This document shows positions 18,458-28,060 of a stretch of 64,000 bases of DNA, piece after piece; within the stretch, counting starts at the first letter, position 1, and each line of letters opens with the position of its first letter. This DNA is from Lewinella sp. IMCC34191 (GTDB lineage Bacteria; Bacteroidota; Bacteroidia; Chitinophagales; Saprospiraceae). The DNA lies in NCBI RefSeq assembly GCF_003390935.1, contig NZ_QNQZ01000003.1:416724-480723 (forward strand), read 5' to 3'. The notes below the pieces were generated by a model that had not been told where the DNA came from, ran no database searches, and saw only the letters and a list, made by a program, of their open reading frames with translations. The position numbers were made by a program, and so were the translations under genes.

Positions 18458-20851
18458 CTAAGCCGGCTCCAGGGCCAACTCCAGCACGTCCAGCATATTT
18501 TCCACGTAGTGGATCTCGATACCCTTCAGATACCGCTCCTCCACCTCGCGCACGTGGCGTTGGTTCGACTCACTGAGGATGATTGTTTTCATTCCGGCCC
18601 GACGCGCGGCCAGTAGTTTTTCCTTGATTCCCCCTACCGGCAGTACCCTACCCCGCAGCGTGATCTCTCCCGACATGGCCAGGTAGGGCCGCACCGGCCG
18701 CCCGGTGTAGACACTCGCCATGGCCGTCAGCATCGTGATGCCCGCGCTGGGTCCGTCCTTCGGCGTAGCGCCCTCCGGAACGTGGATATGCATATCCTGG
18801 CTTTTGAAGGCCTCCTGGTCGATGCCGATCTGTTCCGCCTTGGCCCGCAGGTAAGAGCGCGCCGTGCTGGCACTCTCCTTCATGACGCTGCCCAGGTTAC
18901 CGGTCTGCTGAAGGTTCCCCTTGCCCGGGCTCAGGCTGGCTTCGACGAAAAGAATTTCCCCGCCTACCTGTGTCCAGGCCATACCGATGGCGATGCCCGG
19001 CTGGCGCCCCACCCGGTACGGTTCGCGTTCGAAGGTGCGCGGTCCGGCCACCTCTTCCAGGTCGCCCTTATTGATGGTGACCTGCTCGGCTCCCTCCATG
19101 GCAATCTCCTTCGCCGCGTGCCGCATCAACCCGGCGATCTGCCGGTCCAGCGAGCGCACACCGCTTTCGCGGGTGTATCCTTCGATGAGCTCCCGCAGGG
19201 TAGCTACCGGAATCTTCACCTGCTTGGCCTTTAGTCCGTGGGCTTTTCGCTGCTTGGGAACCAGGTGGCGCTTGGCGATCTCGACCTTCTCTTCGGTGCT
19301 GTACCCGCTCAGGCGGATGATCTCCATGCGGTCCTTCAGCGCCGGTTGTACGTTCTGCAGACTGTTGGCGGTGGCAATGAAGAGCACCTTGCTCAGGTCG
19401 ACGTCCAGGTCGAGGTAATTGTCGTGGAAGGTGGTATTCTGTTCGGGGTCGAGCACTTCGAGGAGGGCCGAGGAGGGATCGCCCCGGTGGCTCTGGCCGA
19501 TCTTGTCGATCTCGTCGAGGATGAATACCGGATTGGCACTTCCGACTTTCCGCAGCGACTGCACGATGCGACCGGGCATGGCCCCGATGTAGGTCTTGCG
19601 GTGACCGCGGATTTCGCTCTCGTCGTGCAATCCACCGAGGCTGATGCGGACGAATTTGCGACCCAACGCCGAGGCGATGCTTTTACCCAGGCTGGTCTTA
19701 CCGACGCCGGGAGGGCCGAGCAGCATGATGATGGGAGCGTTCATGTCGCCCTTCAGCTTCAGCACGGCCAGGTGCCCCAGAATGCGGTCCTTCACTTTCT
19801 CGAGGCCGTAATGGTCGTCGTCCAGCACTTTGGCTACCGCCTTCAGGTCGAAGTTATCTTCGGTGTATTCCTGCCAGGGTAGGTCCAGCAGCATTTCGAG
19901 GTAGGAAAGCTGGACGCTGAATTCGGCTACCTGGGGGTTCATCCGTTTGAGGCGGATGATTTCCCGGTCGAAGGTCTTGGCTACCTCTTCCGGCCATTGC
20001 TTGTCCTTGGCGCGGGTTTCCAGTTCCTGGATCTGCTGCTCGTTCGGGTTCTCTCCGAGCTCGTCCTGGATCGCTTTGATCTGCTGATTGAGGAAATACT
20101 GCCGCTGTTGCTGCTCGATGTCCCCGCGGGTCTTGTTTTCGATCTGGTCACGGAGCTCGAGTATTTGCAGTTCCCGGCGCAGTTCGTTGAGTACGCCCTC
20201 CGCTTTGCCTCCGAGTTCGTCGGTTTCCAGCAATTGCTGCTTTGCCTCGATTTCCCCGTTCAGGTTGCTGGCAATGAAGTTGAGCAGCTGGCTGGGCTTA
20301 TTGATGTTGTCGAGCATGACCCGGGCCTCGGTAGGGATGTTAGGACTCAGCTCAACGGCCCGGACGGCCATATCGCGTATACTGTCCATCGTGGCCTTAA
20401 AGGTCATCTCCTCGGCCGGCTGCTCGTAGTGAAGCGGCACGATATCGCCCGCCATATACGGGGTCTCCTGGATGATGGACGTCCGCCGCACGCGCTGTCC
20501 GCCGCGGAGGACCGCCGTCAGGCTGCCGTCGGGCATACGCAGCATCTTCAGGATCCGCGCCATGGTGCCCACTTCGTAGAGGTCCTTCACCTCGGGTTCC
20601 TCGATGTTCTGGTCGCGCTGGGTGAAGACGGCCACCAGTCGGTTGCCTTCCTGGGCGTGGTTCACCGCGTTGATGGATCGGTCGCGACCAATATTGATCG
20701 GCGTCACGATGGTGGGAAATAGCACCGCGTTTTTCAGTGCGAGAATAGGGATCGGGCTGGGCGCGTTTCCATCGACCTGCTCTTCGTCACCGTCCTCAAG
20801 GCCGATGAAGGGGAGCATATCCTGGTCGTCGTCAAATCCGCGGTTATCCAT
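18458..20851 (-). CDS. lon: ATP-dependent Lon protease
   Basis: Cytoplasmic AAA+ serine protease for damaged and regulatory proteins. About 797 residues from the ATG: a LON substrate-binding domain ([17 protein letters not shown]), a coiled-coil middle rich in Gln/Glu (about 200-300), an AAA+ module with Walker A GPPGVGKT at 379-386 and Walker [10 protein letters not shown], and a C-terminal protease domain with catalytic Ser702 in KDGPSAG and Lys745 in GGIKEK (positions by comparison with E. coli Lon). An in-frame GTG at 20878 would add nine residues; both starts lie downstream of the TACCTTTG box. A copy of the GC-rich element lies further upstream. No clpX or other heat-shock gene is adjacent. 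Confidence 0.97.
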   Translation of the reverse strand: MDNRGFDDDQDMLPFIGLEDGDEEQVDGNAPSPIPILALKNAVLFPTIVTPINIGRDRSINAVNHAQEGNRLVAVFTQRDQNIEEPEVKDLYEVGTMARILKMLRMPDGSLTAVLRGGQRVRRTSIIQETPYMAGDIVPLHYEQPAEEMTFKATMDSIRDMAVRAVELSPNIPTEARVMLDNINKPSQLLNFIASNLNGEIEAKQQLLETDELGGKAEGVLNELRRELQILELRDQIENKTRGDIEQQQRQYFLNQQIKAIQDELGENPNEQQIQELETRAKDKQWPEEVAKTFDREIIRLKRMNPQVAEFSVQLSYLEMLLDLPWQEYTEDNFDLKAVAKVLDDDHYGLEKVKDRILGHLAVLKLKGDMNAPIIMLLGPPGVGKTSLGKSIASALGRKFVRISLGGLHDESEIRGHRKTYIGAMPGRIVQSLRKVGSANPVFILDEIDKIGQSHRGDPSSALLEVLDPEQNTTFHDNYLDLDVDLSKVLFIATANSLQNVQPALKDRMEIIRLSGYSTEEKVEIAKRHLVPKQRKAHGLKAKQVKIPVATLRELIEGYTRESGVRSLDRQIAGLMRHAAKEIAMEGAEQVTINKGDLEEVAGPRTFEREPYRVGRQPGIAIGMAWTQVGGEILFVEASLSPGKGNLQQTGNLGSVMKESASTARSYLRAKAEQIGIDQEAFKSQDMHIHVPEGATPKDGPSAGITMLTAMASVYTGRPVRPYLAMSGEITLRGRVLPVGGIKEKLLAARRAGMKTIILSESNQRHVREVEERYLKGIEIHYVENMLDVLELALEPA

Positions 20852-20911
20852 CTTAATTTTGATCTTCGGTCGGCTCACTTGGCTGGGGTTGGGGGGCTTG
20901 CTTGCGCACTA

Positions 20912-20919
20912 CAAAGGTA
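20912..20919 (-). promoter_or_regulatory. -7 promoter box of lon
   Basis: TACCTTTG on the minus strand fits the Bacteroidota -7 consensus TAnnTTTG exactly. It gives a leader of roughly 30-55 nt depending on which lon start is used. No convincing -33 TTG is seen at the right spacing. Confidence 0.6.
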
Positions 20920-20943
20920 CGCAAGGAATAAAGGAAGGAGTTT

Positions 20944-20965
20944 GCGCCGGAGCGCAGGTAGAAAG
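20944..20965 (-). repeat. GC-rich interspersed element, copy 5 (upstream of lon)
   Basis: Minus strand CTTTCTACCTGCGCTCCGGC then GC. It is oriented with lon and lies about 25 bp upstream of the TACCTTTG box. Confidence 0.7.
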
Positions 20966-21013
20966 CGTACAAGCATCGTGCCGCAATCTAGGACCTGACA
21001 CTTTAGCGTGCCG

Positions 21014-22066
21014 TCATTCCGGCCTGGTGAAGAGACTGTCCGTTCCGGTCCAGGCAAAAAGAGTATCCCATTCTTCCGTCCTGTAACCCGCCGCTTGCTC
21101 CAGGAGGGCCGGCCATTCGCCGGGAGCAAGGTCCGGATCGACAATTCGGGTCAGCCCCAATTGCTCCAGGGCGCGCATTTTACAGCCTTGCTCGTCAAAG
21201 GGCCGCGGTTCCGGCCTGCTCAGGAAAGGGCGGCGTGCTGCACCCACCTCCATCATCGTGTTGGTTCCGCCACTACCCACTACGACGTCCGCGGCCCGCA
21301 AATAGGGAAAAGTATCGTCGACTTGTCCAATTCGTTTGAGGTTGGTAGCCGGCTCCGGAATCGAAGAAACGCTTCCCACCAGGAGGAAGGTCCAGTCGGG
21401 AGTGGCATGCGCGATGGCTTGCCACCGGCTTATTTCCTGCGCTCCGCCGCCCGAACCGTTAATGACCGTCACCACTCTTTGATCCGACAATCCCAGCTGG
21501 CTACGGCAATCGGCTACGGATTCCTGCCGTTCGTCGTATCGGGAAAAGGCTCCCAGATAGAGCGTTTTTTCCCGTACCCAGGCCGGCGTATGCGCATCTT
21601 CCAACTGCGGGGGGAAGGGGGCAACGAGCCGGTCGGCAAGTCTAAACGCAGCCCGGTGGGCGGGGTCGTCCCGGTACCCATGCAGGCGTACCAGTGCCGT
21701 CCGGACGCCGCAGAGCCTTACAAACAGCAGGACCTCCACTGACAGATCGACTACAAATAGCGACGGTTGTTCCCGGGCGATCCAGTCGGCCATGCGGGCC
21801 ATGCGTTGCTGCAGACCGGGAAGGTCGACGGGAGCGTAATGAAAAATTTCCCCGTCGAGCAGATCGTCCAACGGATCGCGCCCGGGCTCCATATCGGGGG
21901 GAAGGGCGTGGATGATCCCGCGGTCCCAGTCGGCAAAGCGCTCGGTCGCGGAGGTGAAGACGTGTATCGGCGTGTTAGCTGGTAGCCGGGCCGAAAGCAG
22001 CTTGGTCCGGTTGGCGTGGCCGCTGCCGTGGTGGTGGACGTAAAATGCAACAGGCCTAGGCAACAC
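21014..22066 (-). CDS. MurG/GT28-like glycosyltransferase
   Basis: 350 residues, no signal peptide. The N-terminus FYVHHHGSGHANRTKLL is the Gly-rich start of GT-B glycosyltransferases of the MurG/UDP-glucuronosyl type. The C-terminal half has the donor-binding pattern VVGSGGTNTMMEVGAARRPFL and a later RPFDEQ. A sugar is probably transferred to a lipid or other acceptor at the inner membrane. The GTG start at 22066 overlaps the stop of the upstream GT4 gene by 11 nt, so the two are very likely translationally coupled. The segment encoding GSGGGAQEIS contains, in reverse, a 20-bp copy of the interspersed element (21433-21452). Confidence 0.78.
   Translation of the reverse strand: MLPRPVAFYVHHHGSGHANRTKLLSARLPANTPIHVFTSATERFADWDRGIIHALPPDMEPGRDPLDDLLDGEIFHYAPVDLPGLQQRMARMADWIAREQPSLFVVDLSVEVLLFVRLCGVRTALVRLHGYRDDPAHRAAFRLADRLVAPFPPQLEDAHTPAWVREKTLYLGAFSRYDERQESVADCRSQLGLSDQRVVTVINGSGGGAQEISRWQAIAHATPDWTFLLVGSVSSIPEPATNLKRIGQVDDTFPYLRAADVVVGSGGTNTMMEVGAARRPFLSRPEPRPFDEQGCKMRALEQLGLTRIVDPDLAPGEWPALLEQAAGYRTEEWDTLFAWTGTDSLFTRPE
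21433..21452 (+). repeat. GC-rich interspersed element, copy 6 (inside GT28-like gene, antisense)
   Basis: Plus strand TTTCCTGCGCTCCGCCGCCC, opposite to the gene. In the gene's frame it encodes GGGAQE. The same 20-mer occurs at 51236-51255 in an unrelated gene and encodes the same residues. Confidence 0.65.
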
Positions 22067-23186
22067 TGGCGGAGGGGGCGTGTAAACTGCGACCGGTGGC
22101 GGGGGCGGCCGGGGTGGCGTAATGGGGAACCAGCTTCCGGTAGACTGCCTCGTAGTCGTCGATCATGCGGTCGATCGCAAAGTAGCGCTCGGCGTACTGC
22201 CGACAATAGGACCGGTCGAGGGCAGCGGCAATCGGTATCGCCTCGGCCATGGCGGCGGCATCTCCTTTCGGAACGATCATGCCACAACCTTCTCCAATGA
22301 TTTCCCGTGCCGCGCCGCTATCGAAGGAAACGATCGGCGTACCGCAGGCCAGCAATTCGGCGAGCACCAGACCGAAGGGTTCTTCCCAGACGGAGGTAAA
22401 CAGGCCGACGGCGCTGCGACCGGCTTCGCGGCAGATACCCGCGTGGTCGAGGTGACCGATGTACTCGATCCGGTCGTCCAGTTCCGGGGCGATGTGCTGG
22501 TCGAAGTAGGCGTGATCGTAGATGGATCCCGCAAGCCGGAGACGGTAACCGGCCAGGCGCGCCGCCCGGATAGCATGGTGCGGCCCCTTCTCCGGGCAGA
22601 AACGTCCGAACCAGAAGGCCGTGCGCTCTTCTCCCCGTAGAGAGCCGGTCCAGCGCTCGACCTGGATGCCATTGAGGACTACGCGGCAGTGCGTGATGTC
22701 CTCGTCCCACTGCCGGGCAATGCTTTCGCTAACGGCGACGAACTGATTGCCCAAATACGGTCGGGCCAGGATTACCCCGCTGCGCAACGAAGCGAAGGGC
22801 GGACAGTGCAGGGTCGTAACCATCGGACAACCCAGTGTATGCGCCAGAGAAAGCGGCAGGAAGTGCAGGCTATTGTTGTGTACGATGTCAAATTCACCAC
22901 GCTGGATGGTCAGCATCACTTCCATGTACGTATGGAACTTGTTGACAAACTCGAGGCCGAAGCCCGGTTCGCCGTCGAATAGATCGTTACCGGGCGTGGG
23001 CGTAATAGCCGCCAGGGTCGGCTCGATTACGTTGAATGCGGGATCGGACTCGCGGAGGGCAAACAAGGTAACCTCATGGCCGCGCCGCATCAGTTCCTGC
23101 GTCAGGCAGTGGGTATGCATTTCCAAGCCGCCATGAAAGGGCTCGGCAATCGGGAACTTAAGGTGGGCGATGATGGCAATCTTCAT
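22056..23186 (-). CDS. GT4-family glycosyltransferase
   Basis: 376 residues. GT-B fold retaining glycosyltransferase: N-terminal MKIAIIAHLKFPIAEPFHGGLEMHT (Gly-rich acceptor loop), WFGRFCPEKGPHHAIRAA at the start of the donor domain, and the EX7E motif in EPFGLVLAELLACGTP followed by VSFDSGAAREII. Such enzymes use nucleotide sugars to build glycolipids, polysaccharides or small glycosides. It is the first gene of a two-gene unit with the GT28-like enzyme (11-nt overlap). No lipid-carrier, flippase or polymerase gene is near, so a complete polysaccharide locus is not indicated. ATG start at 23186. Confidence 0.88.
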   Translation of the reverse strand: MKIAIIAHLKFPIAEPFHGGLEMHTHCLTQELMRRGHEVTLFALRESDPAFNVIEPTLAAITPTPGNDLFDGEPGFGLEFVNKFHTYMEVMLTIQRGEFDIVHNNSLHFLPLSLAHTLGCPMVTTLHCPPFASLRSGVILARPYLGNQFVAVSESIARQWDEDITHCRVVLNGIQVERWTGSLRGEERTAFWFGRFCPEKGPHHAIRAARLAGYRLRLAGSIYDHAYFDQHIAPELDDRIEYIGHLDHAGICREAGRSAVGLFTSVWEEPFGLVLAELLACGTPIVSFDSGAAREIIGEGCGMIVPKGDAAAMAEAIPIAAALDRSYCRQYAERYFAIDRMIDDYEAVYRKLVPHYATPAAPATGRSLHAPSASVA

Positions 23187-23403
23187 AAACGGGGCTTAGA
23201 TGGTCAAAGCTGTGGGGTGCGTGCCGTGATTTCTGCTATTTGCGAAATCATCCTTCGCTGTTCTAACTGCGACTTTTCCAGAAGGGTTCTGAAATAGGGC
23301 GATTGCTTTTCCACATCGACCCCCACCCTATCCTCGTCGATTAATGAGACCGTCACTAATCCTTTCGTTCCCCCGAGTAGTTAGATCAAAAACGTCTATT
23401 TAT

Positions 23404-24147
23404 ATGGTCACCGTATTCCCGCTGTCGCAACCCAATTTGTTAGGCTTCACCCTCGATGGCGAGGTTGACGAGGAGGGAATGCGCAAACTTCTGATGGCCA
23501 TCGAAGCCAAGGTGGTGACCCACGGCCGGATCCGTTTATTGGGGAACATCAAAAACGTACGGGGCTTCGCTAACTACCAGTCCTTCTGGAATACCATCAA
23601 AGGCAAGCAGGACCTGCTGGACAAGATCGAGAAATACGCCGTGCTCACCGATCACGGCTGGCTCTCGGCCATCACCGGCGGCATCGATTACTTTACCACC
23701 CGGATGGAAGTCAAAACCTTCAAGCTAAGCGAGGGGGAAGTCGCCCACCAGTGGTTGCTACGTGACCGGGAAGAACCCCGTACGGCCAACTCCGTTAAGG
23801 AGGTCGATCTGGGTGACGAACGCCTGCTGGGCCTGGCCATCGTGGGCAAGATGTACCCGGCGGACTACGACCGCATCAACGTGCTCGTCGGCGAAAAAGT
23901 AAAGCACTACGGTAAGGCCCGCATCCTGCTGGAAATCATCAGCACCGACGGCATCAATGCCCGTACCCTTTGGGAAGATCTGAAGGCCAGCCTGAAGTTC
24001 TACAAAGACCTGGAACGGGTAGCCATCATCGGGGATCAGTCGTGGCTGAAGACCAGCGTTAAGCTCAGCGACCTGCTGACCCCGGGACTGGAACTGGCCG
24101 CCTTCTCTTCCATTGAACGGAAGCGCGCGATCGCCTGGCTGGATTAG
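23404..24147 (+). CDS. Tandem SpoIIAA-like (STAS-related) protein
   Basis: About 247 residues with two similar halves. The first (VTVFPLSQPNLLGFTLDGEVDE, then RIRLLGNIKNVRGFAN and AVLTDHGWLS) and the second (LLGLAIVGKMYPADYDRI, RILLEIISTDGINA, AIIGDQSWL) both have the order of the SpoIIAA-like/DUF3478 domain, a STAS-type fold. Such domains usually occur singly and have no assigned reaction. There is no signal peptide, so it should be cytoplasmic. The ATG at 23404 begins exactly at the domain; an upstream ATG at 23344 would add 20 residues without domain character. The gene is monocistronic and ends 25 bp from the convergent NDH-2 gene. Confidence 0.75.
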   Translation: MVTVFPLSQPNLLGFTLDGEVDEEGMRKLLMAIEAKVVTHGRIRLLGNIKNVRGFANYQSFWNTIKGKQDLLDKIEKYAVLTDHGWLSAITGGIDYFTTRMEVKTFKLSEGEVAHQWLLRDREEPRTANSVKEVDLGDERLLGLAIVGKMYPADYDRINVLVGEKVKHYGKARILLEIISTDGINARTLWEDLKASLKFYKDLERVAIIGDQSWLKTSVKLSDLLTPGLELAAFSSIERKRAIAWLD

Positions 24148-24172
24148 GAGGGCAAAGGCGGTAGGTCACCCG

Positions 24173-25474
24173 CTATTCCCTTACCCGGGGACGAATGATC
24201 AGGCGCAAACTCTGATTGTAATTGATGTAGTTATACAGCCAGTTCAGGAAGACGAAGACTTTATTGCGGGTGCCGAGGATAGCGAATAAATGAACGAGGA
24301 GCCAGACCAACCAGGCCAGGACGCCGCCGAAGTGGAATTCGGGTTTCGGGATATCGACTACGGCCCGGGCACGACCGATGGTGGCCATACTTCCCTTGTC
24401 GTGATAGTGAAATTCCTCCCACGCTTCGCCGCGTGAATGCCGGTAGCGTAGGTTCTTGGCCAGGTGTTCGCCCATTTGGATGGCTACCTGGGCGACCTGC
24501 GGGTGGCCTTTCGGGAAATCGGGTTCTTCCATATACGCCACATCGCCGATGGCGTAGATGCAGTCCGTACCCTTGACCCGGTTGAATCGGTCGACGGCCA
24601 GGCGGTTGCCGTAGGTGACGGACTCTTCCGGCAGACCGGGTACGGGCATCCCCTTGACCCCGGCCGCCCAGATCACTTTTTGGGTTACGATATTGCGTCC
24701 GTCGTCCAGGGTGACCTGACGACCGTCGAAGCCGGTCACGCGGCTGTTCAGAATGACCTTTACTCCCAGCTCTTCGAGATAACGCAGGGCTTTTTCACTG
24801 CTATTGGCGCTCATGCCCTTCAGGATCACGTCGCCGGACTGGATCAGGTAGATATCGAATTCCTCCTCGACGTGGAGTTCGGGGTAATCCTTTGGGAGGA
24901 CGTGGGTCTTCATTTCCGCCAGCGAACCGGCAAGTTCCACCCCCGTTGCCCCGCCGCCGACGATAACGATATCGACGAGTTCCTGGCGGTCGTCGTAGCC
25001 GGGGGTGGTCAGGGCATCCTCGTAATCGTCCAGAATGGCGTTACGCAGCTGCAGGGCTTCGACTACGGACTTCATCGGTAAGGTGTTGCGCTCCAGTTCC
25101 TCGTTGCCGTAATAATTGGTATCCGCCCCGGTGGCGATGATGAGGTGGTCGTAATTGCAGTGCCCGAGGGGGGTCTGGATCTGTTTGGAAACGGGATCGA
25201 CGTGGGTGACCTCCGCCATCCGGATGAACATATTGCTACGCCCCTGGAAGAGCTTCCGGAATGGGAAGACGATGCTGCTTGGTTCCAGGCCGGCCATGGC
25301 AACCTGGTAGAAAAGCGGCTGAAACTGGTGGTAATTGTTCCGGTCGATGAGCACGACCTGGTAGTCGGCCTTCACCAGTTTACGGGCGAGCTGAAGCCCG
25401 CCGAATCCGCCACCGACGATCACGATCCGTTCCAGTTGGCTTTCGGGGATATTTATCTTAGTCGTAGGATCCAT
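24173..25474 (-). CDS. ndh: Type II NADH dehydrogenase / FAD-dependent oxidoreductase
   Basis: 433 residues. Non-proton-pumping NADH:quinone oxidoreductase at the inner face of the membrane. It has the FAD-binding fold IVIVGGGFGGLQLARKL with YHQFQPLFYQVA, the NADH-binding fold VIVGGGATGVELAGSLAEM, the second FAD contact CIYAIGDVAYM, and a hydrophobic C-terminus (GVLAWLVWLLVHLFAIL, FLNWLYNYINY) that anchors NDH-2 enzymes. The ATG at 25474 precedes the first fold by the usual distance. It is convergent with the SpoIIAA-like gene and divergent from the Tat oxidoreductase gene. A related FAD oxidoreductase with another acceptor is possible but less likely given the membrane tail. Confidence 0.9.
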   Translation of the reverse strand: MDPTTKINIPESQLERIVIVGGGFGGLQLARKLVKADYQVVLIDRNNYHQFQPLFYQVAMAGLEPSSIVFPFRKLFQGRSNMFIRMAEVTHVDPVSKQIQTPLGHCNYDHLIIATGADTNYYGNEELERNTLPMKSVVEALQLRNAILDDYEDALTTPGYDDRQELVDIVIVGGGATGVELAGSLAEMKTHVLPKDYPELHVEEEFDIYLIQSGDVILKGMSANSSEKALRYLEELGVKVILNSRVTGFDGRQVTLDDGRNIVTQKVIWAAGVKGMPVPGLPEESVTYGNRLAVDRFNRVKGTDCIYAIGDVAYMEEPDFPKGHPQVAQVAIQMGEHLAKNLRYRHSRGEAWEEFHYHDKGSMATIGRARAVVDIPKPEFHFGGVLAWLVWLLVHLFAILGTRNKVFVFLNWLYNYINYNQSLRLIIRPRVRE

Positions 25475-25620
25475 ATGCAGGCAGTAAGCCCTCCGGGCAC
25501 CCGAAGGTTCGCAGGTAGGGATCCGGAGCGTGGGTCGGGGTGACTACGATCTGACTAAATCGATTTATCTACGCCGGCGATTGACTGATTTATGTATATT
25601 GGTGCATCCAATTATCGATC

Positions 25621-27036
25621 ATGCAGAAGAAAAGTATACCCAGCAATCGTCGCCAGTTTCTCCGTACCGCCGCCGGTGCCGCCGCTGCTTTCACCATCGT
25701 ACCCCGACACGTTCTCGGCGGTAAGGGCTTCCAGGCTCCTTCGGACACGGTCAACATCGCCGCCATCGGAGCCGGTGGCAAGGCCACGAGCACCCTTAGC
25801 AACTTGGTCAGCGAGAACGTCATCGCGCTCTGCGACGTCGACGACAGCCGGGCTTCCGAAAGCCGCGAACGGTTCCCGAAAGCCTCTTACGACCGGGATT
25901 TCCGCGTTATGCTGGAAAAGTACGGCGACGACATCGACGCCGTCGTGGTGACCACCCCCGACCATATGCACGCAACGGCCGGACTCGCCGCCATGGAGCT
26001 GGGTAAGCACGTGTACATCGAGAAACCCCTCACCCGTACCATCGCGGAAGCGCGGATGCTCACCGAGATGGCCAAAAAGAACCCGCAGCTCGTAACCCAG
26101 ATGGGCAACCAGGGGGCCAGCGGCAACGGGATCCGCCGCACTCAGGAATTGTACGAAGCGGGCCTGATCGGCGACGTCCATACTGTTTACGCCTGGACCA
26201 ACCGCCCGGTATGGCCGCAGGGGGGCAAGGTGCCGCAGGGTTCCGACCCTATCCCCGCCGACTTCGACTGGAACCTCTGGCTCGGTATTGCCGAGATGCG
26301 CCCGCACAACAGCGCGTATCACCCCTTCTCCTGGCGAGGCTACTGGGATTTCGGCACCGGTGCCCTGGGCGATATGGGTTGCCACATCATAGACTCCCCC
26401 TTCTACATTCTCGAATTAGGTTACCCCGTCAGCGCGGAAGCGAGCGTAGCCCAGGTCTTCAGTCAACCCTGGAATCCGGACTATCACCCGGAAACCTGCC
26501 CCCCCGCCTCGAAGATCCACGTCAAGTTCCCGGAGCGTGGCGATAAGCCACCCGTAGAGCTGGTGTGGACCGACGGAGGCATTCTGCCCGGTCGCCCCGA
26601 AGAGCTGGGTGTGGACGAGCCGATGGGTAATAGCGACGGCGGTTTTCTCATGGTCGGTACCAAGGGTAAACTTATGGCCGACACCTACGGGAATAACCCC
26701 CGCTTGCTGCCGACCACCCGCATGGAGGAGATCAACGTACCGGAAACGCTGGCCCGCGTAGAAACCACCCACGAGATGGACTGGATCAACGGTATCAAGG
26801 AGGGCTATCAGCCCAGCAGTCACCTGGGCAAGGCCGGCCCCCTCACGGAAACCATCCTCATGGGCAACCTGGCGGTTCGCGGTTACGCTTACCGCTTCCC
26901 CAAGGTGGGCGGCGAAGATGGGGAATACGAACTGCGCGGCCGCACCCGTCTGCTTTGGGACGGAGATGACATGCGCGTAACCAACGTAGAAGAAATGAAC
27001 CGCTTCGTGAGCCCGGAGAACCTAAGAAGTTTCTAG
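25621..27036 (+). CDS. Tat-exported Gfo/Idh/MocA-family oxidoreductase
   Basis: 471 residues. The N-terminus carries a twin-arginine signal (RRQFLRTAAGAAAAF), so the folded, cofactor-loaded protein is exported. A Rossmann domain follows with IAAIGAGGKA and the family motif YIEKPLTRT, then the alpha/beta C-terminal domain (DMGCHIID). Members oxidise or reduce sugars or inositols with NAD(P), and exported Bacteroidota versions are often linked to glycan or cyclitol breakdown. A TATATTGG about 20 bp before the ATG is a possible -7 box. It ends 2 bp from the convergent aat gene. The substrate is unknown. Confidence 0.88.
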   Translation: MQKKSIPSNRRQFLRTAAGAAAAFTIVPRHVLGGKGFQAPSDTVNIAAIGAGGKATSTLSNLVSENVIALCDVDDSRASESRERFPKASYDRDFRVMLEKYGDDIDAVVVTTPDHMHATAGLAAMELGKHVYIEKPLTRTIAEARMLTEMAKKNPQLVTQMGNQGASGNGIRRTQELYEAGLIGDVHTVYAWTNRPVWPQGGKVPQGSDPIPADFDWNLWLGIAEMRPHNSAYHPFSWRGYWDFGTGALGDMGCHIIDSPFYILELGYPVSAEASVAQVFSQPWNPDYHPETCPPASKIHVKFPERGDKPPVELVWTDGGILPGRPEELGVDEPMGNSDGGFLMVGTKGKLMADTYGNNPRLLPTTRMEEINVPETLARVETTHEMDWINGIKEGYQPSSHLGKAGPLTETILMGNLAVRGYAYRFPKVGGEDGEYELRGRTRLLWDGDDMRVTNVEEMNRFVSPENLRSF

Positions 27037-27038
27037 GT

Positions 27039-27731
27039 TCAATCCGGCGCTGACCACTTGCCCCGTTCGGTGTCTTCGGCATCGATCGGGGCAAGGTGGT
27101 CAATGAAGGTGGCACGGGGAATAGATTCCGCGCCCAGACTTAAGAGGTGGTTCGTTTCCTGCTGGCAATCGATTATGCGATAGCCTCGGTCGGAGAGCCG
27201 GCGGACGAGGCTAATGAATCCGAATTTGCTGGCATTCGGCCGCTTGAAAAACATGCTTTCGCCGAAAAAAACGCGCCCGAGGGAGAGGCCGTATAGCCCA
27301 CCGACCAATTCTTCGCCCTCGTATACTTCTACGCTGTGTGCAATACCGAGATCGTGGAGGCCGACGTAGCCATCGATCAGTTCGTCGGTAATCCAACTGC
27401 CCCACTGGCCCGGCCGGTACAACGCGCGGCATTGCTCCATCACCTCCCGAAACGACGCATCGTAGGTTACACGGTATTTTTCCTGGTTAAAATAAGGGCG
27501 CATGCTTTTGCTGACCCGCAGCTTTTCGGGATACAGGACGCACCGCGGGTCGGGGTGCCACCACAGGATGGGCTCGCCCTCGGCGAACCATGGAAAAAAA
27601 CCTAATCGATAAGCGTTAAACAGCCGCTCCGGGCTCAAATCTCCGCCAAAACAGGCGGGGCCTTCACCGTTCGTGCGTAACGGGTCGGGAAACAATTCCG
27701 GAAATCGGGGATCCAGTCGATAAAGCGGCAT
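27039..27731 (-). CDS. aat: Leucyl/phenylalanyl-tRNA--protein transferase
   Basis: 230 residues, the usual size. It adds Leu or Phe from aminoacyl-tRNA to proteins with N-terminal Arg or Lys, marking them for ClpS-ClpAP. Family features seen are the N-terminal block FPDPLRTNGEGPACFGGDLSPERLFNAYRLG (quoted in part: GGDLSPERLFNAYRLGFFPW), WWHPDPRCVL, and the later GGLYGLSLGRVFFGESMFF with IDCQQETNHLLSLGA. It begins 3 nt after the clpS stop on the same strand, so enzyme and adaptor of the N-degron pathway form one operon. ATG start at 27731. Confidence 0.96.
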   Translation of the reverse strand: MPLYRLDPRFPELFPDPLRTNGEGPACFGGDLSPERLFNAYRLGFFPWFAEGEPILWWHPDPRCVLYPEKLRVSKSMRPYFNQEKYRVTYDASFREVMEQCRALYRPGQWGSWITDELIDGYVGLHDLGIAHSVEVYEGEELVGGLYGLSLGRVFFGESMFFKRPNASKFGFISLVRRLSDRGYRIIDCQQETNHLLSLGAESIPRATFIDHLAPIDAEDTERGKWSAPD

Positions 27732-27734
27732 TCA

Positions 27735-28031
27735 TTATCCTTTCCCCTCGATGACGGCACTGAGACCGCGATCGCACAGGGCCTCTTTCTTGGGCCTGAG
27801 CTCGTTAAAGGCGGCGGACTTTACGGTCGCCTTCCCTTTCAGATGAATCATCAGAGCCAGTTGTTCGGACTGCTCCGCCGAGTGACCGAGAATTTCCACG
27901 AAGCTCTGCATAACCCAATCGAACGTATTGTGATCGTCATTAAAAACGATGAGGTCGGCGGGTTCTCCGATGTTTACGTCAATGTCTTCTTCTAACAGGA
28001 CATCCTCCCGGCCAGATGCATATATACTCAT
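27735..28031 (-). CDS. clpS: Clp protease adaptor ClpS
   Basis: 98 residues from the ATG at 28031 (a GTG twelve bases upstream would add four). The disordered acidic N-terminus is followed by the conserved core: VFNDDHNTFDWVM (the D-D-H-N pocket for N-terminal bulky residues), LALMIHLKGKATVKSA and a C-terminal strand ending LSAVIEG. ClpS delivers N-degron substrates to the ClpA-type unfoldase, which is not in this window. It precedes aat by 3 nt, which links substrate marking and delivery. The peroxiredoxin gene upstream ends about 30 nt away on the same strand and may be co-transcribed. Confidence 0.95.
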   Translation of the reverse strand: MSIYASGREDVLLEEDIDVNIGEPADLIVFNDDHNTFDWVMQSFVEILGHSAEQSEQLALMIHLKGKATVKSAAFNELRPKKEALCDRGLSAVIEGKG

Positions 28032-28060
28032 AAGCTCACGCACTAAATTCGATAAAAAAA

